The notes below the pieces were generated by a model that was given only the letters and a program-made list of their open reading frames with translations, searched no databases and had not been told where the DNA came from. This document shows positions 17,331 to 26,869 of a stretch of 64,000 bases of DNA, one piece after another. Source of the stretch: CAVSRC01 sp963782045 (GTDB lineage: Bacteria > Pseudomonadota > Alphaproteobacteria > Rhizobiales > Kaistiaceae); NCBI GenBank assembly GCA_963782045.1, contig CAWAIR010000018.1, positions 394,843-458,842 on the forward strand. Direction: 5' to 3'. The position numbers were made by a program, and so were the translations under genes. Within the stretch, counting starts at the first letter, position 1; every line of letters starts with the position of its first letter.

Positions 17331-18125
17331 ATGACCTTCTTCCAGGACGTGCTGGCGGTGCTCTCCGGGGGCCTCGTCGGCTTCTCGCTCGGCCTCATCG
17401 GCGGCGGCGGCTCGGTGCTCGCCGTGCCGCTGCTGGTCTATGTGGTCGGCGTCAGGAGCCCGCACGTTGCCATCGGCACCAGTGCGCTGGCGGTGGCCGC
17501 CAACGCCGCCATCAACCTCTACGGCCACTGGCGCACCGGCCACGTCAAGGCGGCCTGCGCCATCACCTACGCCGTCTTCGGCATCGCCGGCGCCGCCGTT
17601 GGCTCCACGGTCGGCAAGGCGATCGACGGCAACCACCTGCTGGCGCTCTTCGGCCTCGTCATGATCGTGATCGCCGTATCGATGGTGCGCCGGCCGCCGG
17701 GCGCCGGACACCCCGAGGTCGAACTCAACCGGCGCTCGGCCGGGCGGCTGGTTCCCCGCCTCGCCGCGGCGGCGCTCGCCACCGGCTTCCTCTCCGGCTT
17801 CTTCGGCATCGGCGGCGGCTTCCTCATCGTCCCCGGCCTGGTGATGGCCACCGGCATGCCGCTGATCAACGCCATCGCCTCGTCGCTGGTCTCGGTGACC
17901 AGCTTCGGCGCCACCACCGCCGCCAACTACGCCCTCTCCGGGCTGGTCGACTGGTGGATCGTGCTCCTGCTGCTTGCCGGCGGCGCCGTGGGCGGTTTCG
18001 CCGGCACGGCGACGGCGCGCCGCCTCGCCGGCCAGCGCAGGGCGCTTTCCACCGCCTTCGCCGTCATCGTCGGCGCCGTCGGCGTCTACGTCGTCTGGCG
18101 CGGCATCGGCGCCATCATCGGCTGA
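17331..18125 (+). CDS. TSUP (TauE/SafE) family membrane permease
   Basis: The 264-residue inner-membrane protein has about eight hydrophobic segments in two homologous halves, each with a glycine-rich motif (GFSLGLIGGGGSVLAVPLL and GFLSGFFGIGGGFLIVPGL). Members export or import sulfur oxyanions or organosulfonates. In BigR-type operons it is thought to export sulfite produced by persulfide oxidation. It lies 71 bases after the rhodanese gene and is probably in the same operon. The ATG at 17331 is used; a TTG nine bases upstream is possible. Confidence 0.88.
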   Translation: MTFFQDVLAVLSGGLVGFSLGLIGGGGSVLAVPLLVYVVGVRSPHVAIGTSALAVAANAAINLYGHWRTGHVKAACAITYAVFGIAGAAVGSTVGKAIDGNHLLALFGLVMIVIAVSMVRRPPGAGHPEVELNRRSAGRLVPRLAAAALATGFLSGFFGIGGGFLIVPGLVMATGMPLINAIASSLVSVTSFGATTAANYALSGLVDWWIVLLLLAGGAVGGFAGTATARRLAGQRRALSTAFAVIVGAVGVYVVWRGIGAIIG

Positions 18126-18350
18126 GGCTGCCGACGCTTTCGACGAAGGCGGCAATCTCGCGCGTCCGCCACAGGCGCACCGGCGCGTCCCGGTGAAATG
18201 CGCGGCGATCCTCCAGGACGCCCGCGTCGAAGGTTGCCCCGTCCGCAGCCGGCGAGCCGACATGCGGTTCGCCGTCTCTTCCCGGAATCGCCGTTCTGGC
18301 CCAGACTGGCCGGCCGGTGACAGGCTTGCTCTCAGCGGCGGAGATGATTC

Positions 18351-18551
18351 ATGCGCATGTTGCAAGGCATCGTTATCGGCATCGCGATCACGATCGCGGC
18401 GGCATACATCCACGACGCCGTGCTGCCGCCCAATCCGGCCGCACCGCTCCTCGAGAAGCGCGAGATCGTCAACTGGGACGTCCTCGGCAGGCTGGTCAAC
18501 GACCAGCTCGCCAATGCGCGGCACCTGTGGAACCGGGCCTTCGGGCGGTAG
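18351..18551 (+). CDS. Small single-pass membrane protein, unknown function
   Basis: A 66-residue product with one N-terminal hydrophobic segment (MLQGIVIGIAITIAAAYIHDA) followed by a short charged, Asn-rich domain (EKREIVNWDVLGRLVNDQL). A GGAG ribosome-binding site lies seven bases before the ATG, and codon use resembles neighbouring genes. I recognise no named family. The 225 bases before it (18126-18350) contain nothing I can identify. Confidence 0.6.
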   Translation: MRMLQGIVIGIAITIAAAYIHDAVLPPNPAAPLLEKREIVNWDVLGRLVNDQLANARHLWNRAFGR

Positions 18552-18568
18552 GGCTCACCGTCAGCCGT

Positions 18569-18599
18569 GTAGCCCGGATGGAGCGCAGCGCAATCCGGG
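18569..18599. repeat. REP-like palindrome (GTAGCCCGGAT family), copy 1
   Basis: Arms CCCGGAT and ATCCGGG flank GGAGCGCAGCGCA, right after the small membrane protein gene. A second copy lies at 40425-40455, also just past a stop codon. This is a widespread extragenic palindrome in Proteobacteria. Confidence 0.75.
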
Positions 18600-18660
18600 G
18601 CCGCGGTGGCCAACCCCGCATTCCGCTTCGCCGCGTGCGGGCTTCACGCCGTCGAGGTCG

Positions 18661-19488
18661 TCACTCGTCCCAGTCCGGCGCCACCGCCGGGTTCGCCACG
18701 CGCAGCTTGTGGGTGCGCGACAGTCCGCTGATCTCGGCCATCTCGGCATCGCTGAGCGTGAAGGTGAAGACGTCGAAGTTCGTGCGGATGCGCTCCGGCG
18801 TCACGCTCTTGGGAATGGTGACGAGGTTGTCCTGCTGGATGTCCCAGCGCAGCACCACCTGGGCCGGCGTGACGCCCTTGGTCCTGGCGATGCGCTGGAT
18901 TACCGGGTCCTTGAGCATGGCGCCGCGGGCGATCGGCGAATAGGCGGTGAAGATCATGCCGTATTCGCGGCAGGCCGCCATCACGGCGTCCTGGTTGAGG
19001 TAGGGGTGGTATTCGCACTGGTTGGTAACCAGCGGCGCGCTGGTGGCGGCCCAGGCCTCGGCGAGCAGCTTGGAGGTGAAGTTCGACACGCCGATGTGGC
19101 GGGTCCAGCCAGCATCCTTGCAGGCGTTGAGCGTGGCGATGGTGTCGGCGATCGGCACGGTCTTGCTCGGCCAATGGATGAGCAGCAGGTCGACCTGGTC
19201 GACGTCGAGCTGCTTCAGGCTGTTCTCCACGGTTGCCTTGAAGGCGCTCTCCTCGGCCTGCTCGGGCGGCACTTTCGTGGTGAGGAAGATGTCCTCGCGC
19301 TTGACGCCGGAGGCGCGGATGCCCTCCGCCACCTTGTCCTCGTTGCGGTAGCCGGCGGCGGTATCGACGGCGCGGTAGCCGACTTTCAGCGCTTCGGTGA
19401 CGCCGCGGGCGCAGTCTTCGCCCGCCGCGCGGAACGTTCCATAGCCGATGACAGGCATGCGTGCCCCATGAGCCGTGACCATCTGCAT
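18661..19488 (-). CDS. Aldo/keto reductase (2,5-diketogluconate reductase-like)
   Basis: The 275-residue (alpha/beta)8 NADPH-dependent reductase has VDTAAGYRNEDKV (catalytic Asp and Tyr), LTTKVPPEQ (Lys), LLLIHWPSK (His), HIGVSNFTSKLL and the cofactor segment TIPKSVTPERIRTNF. Family AKR5 members reduce ketogluconates, methylglyoxal and other aldehydes. The physiological substrate is not deducible. It is monocistronic and followed by the REP-like palindrome. Confidence 0.92.
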   Translation of the reverse strand: MQMVTAHGARMPVIGYGTFRAAGEDCARGVTEALKVGYRAVDTAAGYRNEDKVAEGIRASGVKREDIFLTTKVPPEQAEESAFKATVENSLKQLDVDQVDLLLIHWPSKTVPIADTIATLNACKDAGWTRHIGVSNFTSKLLAEAWAATSAPLVTNQCEYHPYLNQDAVMAACREYGMIFTAYSPIARGAMLKDPVIQRIARTKGVTPAQVVLRWDIQQDNLVTIPKSVTPERIRTNFDVFTFTLSDAEMAEISGLSRTHKLRVANPAVAPDWDE

Positions 19489-19597
19489 CGGCCGATCCTC
19501 CAGAAATGAGCGTGTGTGCGATTAGGTGGGACCGGCAGCATGGAACGGCCGGTGCCGGCGGGTCAAGTTTCAGCGGCGCAGAACCCGCACCTCTTGT

Positions 19598-19637
19598 CCC
19601 GTCGTCCCTGCGGAAGCAAGGACCCAGTAGTCGCCGG
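19598..19637. repeat. Extragenic repeat with GTCCCTGC/GCAAGGAC arms
   Basis: Between the reductase and the aminotransferase genes, a near-palindrome GTCCCTGCGGAAGCAAGGAC is followed by CCAGTAGTCG. It resembles a common alphaproteobacterial intergenic repeat. Only one clear copy is in this window, so the assignment rests on memory of the family. Confidence 0.4.
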
Positions 19638-19729
19638 CTTCAGCGATTCGGATGCGTGCGCCGACGGTTACCGGTGCCCGGTCGGCGCCGGGCACCACAA
19701 GTCCGTCATGGGGCATGAACAGAGTTCGT

Positions 19730-20884
19730 TCAGCCAACCACGTCGCGCACCGCGGCAATCACCCGGTCGACCTCGCCGTCGGTGAGGTCGGGGTGGATCG
19801 GCAGGCTGAGGACCTCGTTGGCCAGCGTCTCGGAAACCGGCAGTTTGCGGCCGTCATAGTCCTTGAACGCCGGGTGCTGGTGGAGCGCCAGCCGGTAGAA
19901 CAGGCCAGTGCCGATGCCGACCCCGGTGAGCCGTTCGCGCACGGCGTCGCGCGCGGGAACGCGGATGGTGTAGAGCGCGAAGGCGCTGGCGTAGCCGGCC
20001 GGGATGCGCGGCACCGCGACCGCGTCGGCAAGTCCGGCGGTGTAGCGTTCGGCGATGGCGCGGCGGCGCATCAGCTCTTCCTCGAAGACTTCGAGCTTGG
20101 CGAGCAGGATCGCCGCCTGCAGCGAATCGAGCCGGCCGGTGAGCCCCAGCACATGCGCCTCGTCGCCATCACCGGCGCGACCGTGCGAGCGGATCATGCG
20201 CACCTTCTCGGCCAGCTCGGCGTCCTCGGCCAGGATCGCGCCGCCGTCGCCGTAGCAGCCGAGCGGCTTGGTCGGGTAGAAGCTGGTGGCGCTGATCGGC
20301 GCCAGCGCGCCGACGCGCTTGTTTCCGCTGGCGCCGCCGAAGCTCTGCGCCGCATCGGCGAGCACCGTCATGCCGTGGCGGGCGGCAACCGTCGCGATCG
20401 CGGCATAGTCGGCCGGCAGGCCGTAGAGATCGACCGGCATCACCGCGCGCGGCGTCAGCTTGCCGGCGTCAATCGTCTCGGCGATGGCGCGCTCGAGATC
20501 CGCCGGGTCCATGTTGAAGGTCGCCGCGTCGACGTCGACGAAGACCGGCGTGGCGCCGATCGAGACCACCGAGCCGGCGGTGGCGGCGAAGGTGAAGGCC
20601 GGCACGAAGACGGCGTCGCCCGGCTTCACGCCCATCGCCATCATCGCGATCATCAGCGCGTCGCGGCCGCTCGACACGCCGATGGCGTGTCCGGCACCGG
20701 CGAATGCGGCAAGCTTCTGCTCGAGCTGCGTCACCTCGGGGCCGAGGATGAACTGGCCGTGGGCCAGCACGGCGTCCATGCGGCGGCGGATATCGCTCTC
20801 CAGCCGCGCCCGCTGGCGCTGCAGGTCGAAAAACTGGATACGGCTGTCCTCGGCAATGGCAAGCGCCGGGCGTGATGGACTCAT
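19730..20884 (-). CDS. DegT/DnrJ-family sugar aminotransferase, GnnB-like
   Basis: The product of about 384 residues is a PLP-dependent sugar-nucleotide aminotransferase. The cofactor lysine lies in SFYPTKPLGCYGDGG near residue 186; other family blocks are IQFFDLQRQRARLE, VSSGRDALMIAMMA and FVPAFTFAATAGSV. It follows a Gfo/Idh oxidoreductase gene so closely that the two are translationally coupled. That pairing matches GnnA/GnnB, which convert UDP-GlcNAc to UDP-GlcNAc3N for amide-linked acyl chains in lipid A, a known trait of many Hyphomicrobiales. The start could also be a GTG nine bases upstream that overlaps the previous stop. Assignment to GnnB is an inference. Confidence 0.85.
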   Translation of the reverse strand: MSPSRPALAIAEDSRIQFFDLQRQRARLESDIRRRMDAVLAHGQFILGPEVTQLEQKLAAFAGAGHAIGVSSGRDALMIAMMAMGVKPGDAVFVPAFTFAATAGSVVSIGATPVFVDVDAATFNMDPADLERAIAETIDAGKLTPRAVMPVDLYGLPADYAAIATVAARHGMTVLADAAQSFGGASGNKRVGALAPISATSFYPTKPLGCYGDGGAILAEDAELAEKVRMIRSHGRAGDGDEAHVLGLTGRLDSLQAAILLAKLEVFEEELMRRRAIAERYTAGLADAVAVPRIPAGYASAFALYTIRVPARDAVRERLTGVGIGTGLFYRLALHQHPAFKDYDGRKLPVSETLANEVLSLPIHPDLTDGEVDRVIAAVRDVVG

Positions 20885-20889
20885 TGCTC

Positions 20890-21837
20890 TCACATGCTCC
20901 GTCTGGCCGAAGCGGCCCCGTCGGCGATGGCCGCCTGGATGCGCTCGGCAATGGCAACTGCGGCAGCCCCTGCCCGCCCGTCGACCAGCGGCGGCGTACC
21001 ATGGGCGACGCTGTCGAGGAAGGCGGCGATCTGGGCGCCGAGATTGTCGTGGGGGGTAAGCGGAATGGCCCGCGCCGTGCCCTGGCCGCCGCGCGGCTTC
21101 ACGGTCAGCGTCGGGCCGGCGAGGTCGGCGACATAGATGGCGCCCGGCTCGGTCACGGTGAGCATGCGCTGGTTCTCGCGCGCCGAGCGGCTGGCCGAAA
21201 GCGTCGCGATCAGGCCACTCTCGAAGGTGAGCCAGGCTTCCGCCTCATCGATCCGCCCGCTCACCGTCGTCATGCCGTCGGCGGCGACCGACTTGACCGG
21301 CGAACCGGCCAGCGTCAGCACCAGGTCGATGTCGTGGATCATCAGGTCGAGGACGACGTCGACATCGGCGGAACGTCCCGTCCAGCCGGACTTGCGTACC
21401 GCGGCGATGCGGCGCGGATCGGCGAGGCGCCGGGCGAGTTCGCCCACCGCCGGCGAGAAGCGCTCGATATGCCCGACCTGGAGGATGACGCCGGCGCGCT
21501 CGGCCCGCGCCACCAGGTCCTCGGCCGAGGCGCTGTCGACGGCGAGCGGCTTCTCCATGAACACGTGCACGCCGGCATCGAGGAAATCGGCGGCGACAGC
21601 ATGGTGGTCGCTGGCCGGCACGGCGATCGAAACCGCGTCCACCTTGCCAATCAACCCAAGATGGTCGGTGAACGCCTCGGCCCCGGTGTCGGCGGCGACC
21701 GCATCGGCACGGGCGCGGTCAGCATCGGCCACTGCAACGAGCTGCGCGTCCTGATGCCCGGCATAGTGGCGGGCGTGATGGCGCCCGAAAACGCCGAGCC
21801 CGACGACTCCGACCCTGATCCCCTGCCCGCTCGCCAC
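20890..21837 (-). CDS. Gfo/Idh/MocA-family oxidoreductase, GnnA-like
   Basis: The 315-residue protein has an N-terminal Rossmann domain (RVGVVGLGVFGRHHARHY) and the family EKP motif in HVFMEKPLAVD, followed by LQVGHIERFSPAV and LDLMIHDIDLVLTLAG. In the GnnA branch the enzyme oxidises the 3-hydroxyl of UDP-GlcNAc with NAD+. The next gene is a DegT aminotransferase that would transaminate the resulting ketone. No lpx genes are in the window. The dehydrogenase family is certain; the substrate is inferred from the pair. Confidence 0.85.
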   Translation of the reverse strand: MASGQGIRVGVVGLGVFGRHHARHYAGHQDAQLVAVADADRARADAVAADTGAEAFTDHLGLIGKVDAVSIAVPASDHHAVAADFLDAGVHVFMEKPLAVDSASAEDLVARAERAGVILQVGHIERFSPAVGELARRLADPRRIAAVRKSGWTGRSADVDVVLDLMIHDIDLVLTLAGSPVKSVAADGMTTVSGRIDEAEAWLTFESGLIATLSASRSARENQRMLTVTEPGAIYVADLAGPTLTVKPRGGQGTARAIPLTPHDNLGAQIAAFLDSVAHGTPPLVDGRAGAAAVAIAERIQAAIADGAASARRSM

Positions 21838-22091
21838 GCTATGCCCAAACCCTGCGCCGGTGCGCCTTCAACGATTCTTGGCGGCACGTTAGACGGGCGC
21901 CGTCGGCGGCGCCGCTAAAGAATTGCAAGCACCTGAAATATGGCGCGACGGGCCAAAAACCGCGGAAAACCGGGGCTTGAGTGCTCCCGCCAGGCCGTCG
22001 CGGGGCCGATTTCATTCAATTGCGAAAATTCCGGTCCACCTATACCAATTTGGACACCCCGGCGGCTCGCCGCCCTTTCGGAATCGAACCG

Positions 22092-22937
22092 ATGATCACC
22101 GTCCCCGAACTGACCGCCGACGCCCTCGGTCACTTCCTCTCCGACTATATGAAGCGCCGCTACGGCCAGACCGAAAGCCGCCTGGTCGAGCTGGTCCCTT
22201 CGGTCGCGCGCATCGCGCTCGAGTGCATCGGCAATAGCGACGCGCTCTACCACAACGTCGAGCACACCATGCTGGTGACCATTGCCGGCCACGACATCCT
22301 GCGCGGCCGCGCGCTGCGCTCCGACATGTCGGCCAGCGACTACGCCCACATGATCGTCGCCTGCCTGTTCCACGACATCGGCTATGTGCGCGGGCTGCTG
22401 CCCGGCGACGACGAGGACGGTTTCGTGATCGACGCGGCGGGCCAGAAGGTGAAGATCCCGCGCGGCTCGTCCGACGCGGCGCTCACCCCCTATCACGTCG
22501 ACCGCTCAAAGCTGTTCGTCCACCACCGCTTCGGCGACGTCGCCCAGTTCGACGCGAACCGCATCTGTCGGGCCATCGAAGGCACCCGCTTTCCGGGCAA
22601 CATTCCGGCCGGCATCGAGGAGGTGGACGAGGAGGTTGGCCTGCTGCGCGCCGCCGATCTGATCGGCCAGCTTGGCGACCCCCACTACATCCGCAAGGCC
22701 AACGCGCTCTACTACGAGTTCGAGGAGGCCGGCCTCAACCGGCAGCTCAATTACGGCAACCCGGCCGACCTGGTCGACCGCTACCCGCAGTTCTACTGGA
22801 ACATGATCTCGCCGTTCATCCAGACGGCCATCCGCCATCTGCAGGTGACGTCCAACGGCCGCCAATGGGTCTCCAACCTCTATTCCAACGTCTTCCGCGC
22901 CGAGCGCGACCTGGCGCTCTGCGGCCCGCAGCCGTAG
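22092..22937 (+). CDS. HD-domain metal-dependent phosphohydrolase-like protein
   Basis: The 281-residue soluble protein has HD-superfamily metal ligands: LYHNVEHTMLV (His), CLFHDIGYVRG (His-Asp) and LRAADLIGQLGD (Asp). Homologous proteins in this family are annotated only as HD-domain or metal-dependent phosphohydrolases, with possible cyclic nucleotide substrates. The ATG at 22092 is chosen because the upstream in-frame residues have no family character. It is divergent from the gnnA-like gene. The 254 bases between the two starts must contain both promoters, but I could not place them. Confidence 0.8.
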   Translation: MITVPELTADALGHFLSDYMKRRYGQTESRLVELVPSVARIALECIGNSDALYHNVEHTMLVTIAGHDILRGRALRSDMSASDYAHMIVACLFHDIGYVRGLLPGDDEDGFVIDAAGQKVKIPRGSSDAALTPYHVDRSKLFVHHRFGDVAQFDANRICRAIEGTRFPGNIPAGIEEVDEEVGLLRAADLIGQLGDPHYIRKANALYYEFEEAGLNRQLNYGNPADLVDRYPQFYWNMISPFIQTAIRHLQVTSNGRQWVSNLYSNVFRAERDLALCGPQP

Positions 22938-23134
22938 CGGCGAGAATCCCTCAGGCGTCGATCGCCGAGACGGCGCGCCGGGGCCGCAGGGCCCCGGATC
23001 GTCGCACGATGGAACTTTCACGCGGACCGGAGCGTTTGGACAAGGCTCACGCCTTCCCGTCGAACGTCCGCGCGCGAGGTTCATGACTTCCCGCCTCGAA
23101 CATCATGGCCTGATCGGCAACGAGGACGACAGCC

Positions 23135-24119
23135 GTGGCTGATCGCACCGCGCGGCGGACAAGCCCCCTGCTGCGTGCGGCGGCGGCGGTGGCGGTGGCG
23201 CTGCCGCTTTCCGGCTGCTCCTACAACGACATCACCTTTCTCCTGCCGCAGAGTTTCGTCGCCTCGCAACAGCTCGGCTACTTCATCGAGATCCTGCTGA
23301 TCCTCCTTATCGTCGTGCTGCCGGTTCTCCTGCTGACCCCGCTGCTGGCGTGGCGCTACCGCTACCGCAATTCGTCATCGCCATACCGGCCCAACTGGTC
23401 GTTCTCCTGGCCGCTGGAGATTCTCGCCTGGGGCGTGCCGGTGGCCGTCGTGGTCGTCATGGCCGTCTGGCTGTGGCGCGGCACCCACGAGCTCGATCCC
23501 TACGCGCCGCTGCCGGGGAAGGCGCTGCAGGTCAGCGTGGTCGGCTACGACTGGAAATGGCTGTTCATCTATCCGACGCTCGGCATCGCCAGCGTCGGCC
23601 AGTTTCCCTTTCCGGTCGACCAGCCGGTATCGTTGAAGCTGACCTCGAACACGGTGATGCAGTCGTTCTTCATCCCCTCGCTCGGCAGCCAGATCTACGC
23701 CATGGCCGGGATGGTGACGCGCCTCAACCTGAAGGCTGAGGCCGCCGGCAGCTTCATGGGCGAGAACACCCAGTACAACGGCGAAGGCTTCCAGCAGCAG
23801 CATTTCACCGCCGTTGCCATGACGCCCGGCGACTTCCAGGCATGGGTCCAGCGGGCGCGCACCACCGGCATCCCGATGACACCGCAGGTCTATGACGTCA
23901 TCAGCAAGCGCAGCACAGTTCTCCGACATGCGCCAGGCCCTGCATGCCGACGCCATGCCGAGCGGCGCCATCTACTTCCGCCAGGTCGATCCGGCGCTGT
24001 TCGGCAACATCGTCGCCTCGTTCCATGGCGGGCCGCACGATCCCGCCGATCTCGTCGCCGGCGCGACTGCATCCGCGGCCCCCTCGCCCGCCATCGCCGG
24101 GCCGGCCCGGCCGGATTGA
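23135..24119 (+). CDS. cyoA: Cytochrome o ubiquinol oxidase subunit II (frameshifted)
   Basis: Subunit II of the bo3-type quinol oxidase is a lipoprotein. It begins with a GTG preceded by GAGGA, has the lipobox LPLSGC, two transmembrane helices, and a periplasmic cupredoxin domain (VSVVGYDWKWLFIYPTLGIAS, SFFIPSLGSQIYAMAGM) without the copper ligands of cytochrome c oxidases, as expected for CyoA. After VYDVISK the frame shifts by one base near 23910 and continues to QFSDMRQALHADAMPSGAIYF. One extra base accounts for it. First gene of cyoABCD. Confidence 0.93.
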
Positions 24120-24124
24120 GCGCC

Positions 24125-26228
24125 ATGTCCCTGATCCACATCATCTTTGGCCGGCTCAGCCTGCATTGCGCTTCCGTTCTGGGACGCCGTCGAGGACCCG
24201 ACCCTCAGCAACATCGTCAATGCCAGCATCGCCACCTTCGCGGCCTCGCTGGTGGTCTTCGGCGCCGCCGCCACGGCCGTGCTCATCACCCGGCACGGCA
24301 AGTGGAAGGTGCTGTGGTCGGAGTGGCTGACCAGCGTCGATCACAAGCGCATCGGCATCATGTACATCGTGATCGCATTCGTCATGCTGGCCCGCGCGCT
24401 GGTCGAGGCCTTCTTCATGCGCACCCAGCAGGCCTTCGGCTTGGGCGGCGGCTTCCTCTCCGCCGATCATTTCGGCCAGTTCTTCACCACCCACGGCTCG
24501 ATCATGATCTTCTTCATGGCGATGCCGTTCCTGACCGGCATCATCAACTACGTCATGCCGCTGCAGATCGGTGCGCGCGACGTGTCGTTTCCGGTGATGA
24601 ACTCCATCAGCCTCGGGCTGACCGCGGCGGGCGCCGCCATGGTCATGATCTCGCTGGTCATCGGCAAGTTCTCGACCGGCGGCTGGAGCGGCTATCCGCC
24701 CTACACGGAGACCGCCTTCAGCCCCGGCGTCGGTCCCGACTACTGGATATGGGCGGTGACGCTCTCCTCGCTCGGCTCGACGATGACCGGCATCAACTTC
24801 GCCGTCACCATCTACAAGAAGCGGGCGCCGGGCATGCACTTCTTCCGCCTGCCGCTGTTCACCTGGACGGCTCTATGCACCAGCATCCTGATGATCTTCG
24901 CCATGCCGCCGCTGACCGTCGCCACCATCCTGCTGGCGCTCGACCGCTACCTCGGCTTCCATGAGTTCACCAACGCGCTCGGCGGCAACATGATGAACTT
25001 CGTCAACCTGTTCTGGCTGTTCGGCCACCCCGAGGTCTACATCCTGATTCTGCCCGCCTTCGGCGTCTACTCGGAGGTCTTCTCGACGTTCTCCGGCAAG
25101 ACCCTCTACGGCTACACCTCGCTGGTGCTGGCCACCATGTCGATCGCGGTGCTCTCGTTCACGGTGTGGGTCCACCACTATTTCACGATGGGCCAGAGCG
25201 CCGGCATCAATGCCGCCTTCGGCATCGCCACCATGCTGATCGGCATTCCGACCGGGGTGAAGATCTACGATTGGATGCTGACCATGTACCGCGGGCGGAT
25301 ACGCTTCACGACGCCGCTGGTCTACGGCCTCGGCTTCCTGATGCTGTTCGTCATCGGCGGCATGTCGGGCATCCTTCTGGCCAACCCGATGGTCGACTAC
25401 CAGGTGCACAACAGCCTGTTCCTGGTAGCGCATTTCCACAACATGCTGATCCCCGGCCTGCTGTTCGGCATGCTGGCGGCCTATCACTACTGGTTTCCCA
25501 AGGCCTTCGGCTTTCGCCTCGACGAGCGCTGGGGCGTGATCGCCGCGCTCCTGTGGATCGTCGGCTTCATGCTCGCCTTCTTTCCGCTCTATGCACTCGG
25601 GCTGCTCGGCTTCCCGCGCCGCACGCTGGCCTATTTCAACCCGGTCTACGTCCCCTACATGGCCGTGGCGCTGGTCGGCGCGGTGTGCGTGCTCGGCGCG
25701 CTCACCTCTCTCATCATCCAGTTGGTCGTGTCGATCCGCCGGCGCGAGCAGCTGCGCGTTCCCGCCGGCGATCCGTGGGACGGCCGCAGCCTCGAATGGT
25801 CGACGCCGGCGCCCCCGCCCGAATACAACTTCCCGGTCATCCCGGAGGTGAGCGCGCGCGACAACTTCACCGTCGCCAAGCGCAACGGCGTCGCCTACCA
25901 GCAGCCCAAGGAATACGCCGACATCGTCATGCCCAAGAACAGCGCGATGGGCATCGTGCTCGGCGCTGCCGGCGGCATCCTGGCCTTCGCGCTCGTCTGG
26001 CACATCTGGTGGATGGCGTGCCTCGGCGCCCTGATCAGCATCGTGGCCGTGATCGGCCGTGGCTTCGTCCGCGACTACGAGAAGGTGATTCCGGCCGACG
26101 TGGTCGAGCGCGAACATACACGCTGGCTCCGCCGCGTGGCCGAGGCACAACCGGTTTCCCGGCTGGACGAGACCGACTCGATCAACCAGGGCCTGGCTGC
26201 GCCGCCGCTGCCGGAGGCCGCCGAATGA
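24125..26228 (+). CDS. cyoB: Cytochrome o ubiquinol oxidase subunit I (frameshifted near the start)
   Basis: The product of about 700 residues is the heme-copper catalytic subunit that reduces O2 and pumps protons. Heme and Cu ligands are visible in TTHGSIMIFF, WLFGHPEVYILILPAFG, VHHYFTMGQ and VAHFHNMLIPG; SVDHKRIGIMY is the typical N-terminal region. The usual start MSLIHIIFGRLSL lies at 24125, 5 bases past cyoA, and one extra T near 24166 separates it from the rest of the reading frame. Coupled to cyoC by a four-base overlap. Confidence 0.95.
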
Positions 26229-26869
26229 GCCCGCGCGACGCCGCCACGACGGCGAGAAACGTTCGCTACCCCGGCATCAATCTCGGGGCCGCCCACCCCG
26301 ACATGGACGAGCGCGGCGAAGAGCTCATCTTCGGCTTCTGGGTCTTCATGATGAGCGACGCCGTCGTCTTCGGATTGCTGTTCGGCGTCTACGCCACCAT
26401 GCACAATGCGCTGGCCGGCGGCCCCGGCCCGCACGATCTCTACGACATCAAGAGCGCCTTCATCGAGACGATGCTGCTCCTGACCAGCAGCTTCACGTTC
26501 GGTTTCGCCTCGCTGTCGCTCAAGCACAGCCGCTCACGGCTGCCGCTGGTCCTGTGGCTCGGGGTGACCATCATTCTCGGGCTCTCGTTTCTCGGCTTCG
26601 AGATGCACGATTTCCTGTCGATGTTCGTCAAGGGCGGCGGACCGACGCGCAGCGGCTTCACCTCGGCCTTCTTCTCGCTGGTCCCCCTGCACGGGCTGCA
26701 CGTCACCGCCGGCATCGTCTGGATGGTGGTCGTGATCGCCCAGCTTGCCATCTACGGCATCGACAGGGAGGTGAAGAACGGCCTGTTGCGGCTCGGCCTG
26801 TTCTGGCACTTCCTCGACATCGTCTGGGTCGCGATCTTCACCGTGGTTTATCTCGGAGGTCTGTCATGA
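26225..26869 (+). CDS. cyoC: Cytochrome o ubiquinol oxidase subunit III
   Basis: The 214-residue membrane protein has five predicted helices and the subunit III features IFGFWVFMMSDAVVFGLLF and LVPLHGLHVTAGIVWM. It stabilises the catalytic core. It overlaps cyoB and cyoD by four bases each (ATGA), consistent with one polycistronic message. Confidence 0.95.
   Translation: MSPRDAATTARNVRYPGINLGAAHPDMDERGEELIFGFWVFMMSDAVVFGLLFGVYATMHNALAGGPGPHDLYDIKSAFIETMLLLTSSFTFGFASLSLKHSRSRLPLVLWLGVTIILGLSFLGFEMHDFLSMFVKGGGPTRSGFTSAFFSLVPLHGLHVTAGIVWMVVVIAQLAIYGIDREVKNGLLRLGLFWHFLDIVWVAIFTVVYLGGLS

Noticed and set aside
19570..19758. A 62-residue minus-strand open frame next to the GnnB-like gene
   Set aside because: It lies across an extragenic repeat and overlaps the end of the neighbouring gene, and there is no ribosome-binding site.
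23900..23920. Programmed ribosomal frameshifting in cyoA, cyoB, clpA or rpoA
   Set aside because: No slippery heptamer or downstream structure is shared by the sites. Most of the shifts are +1 and scattered through unrelated genes, a pattern that fits sequence error better.
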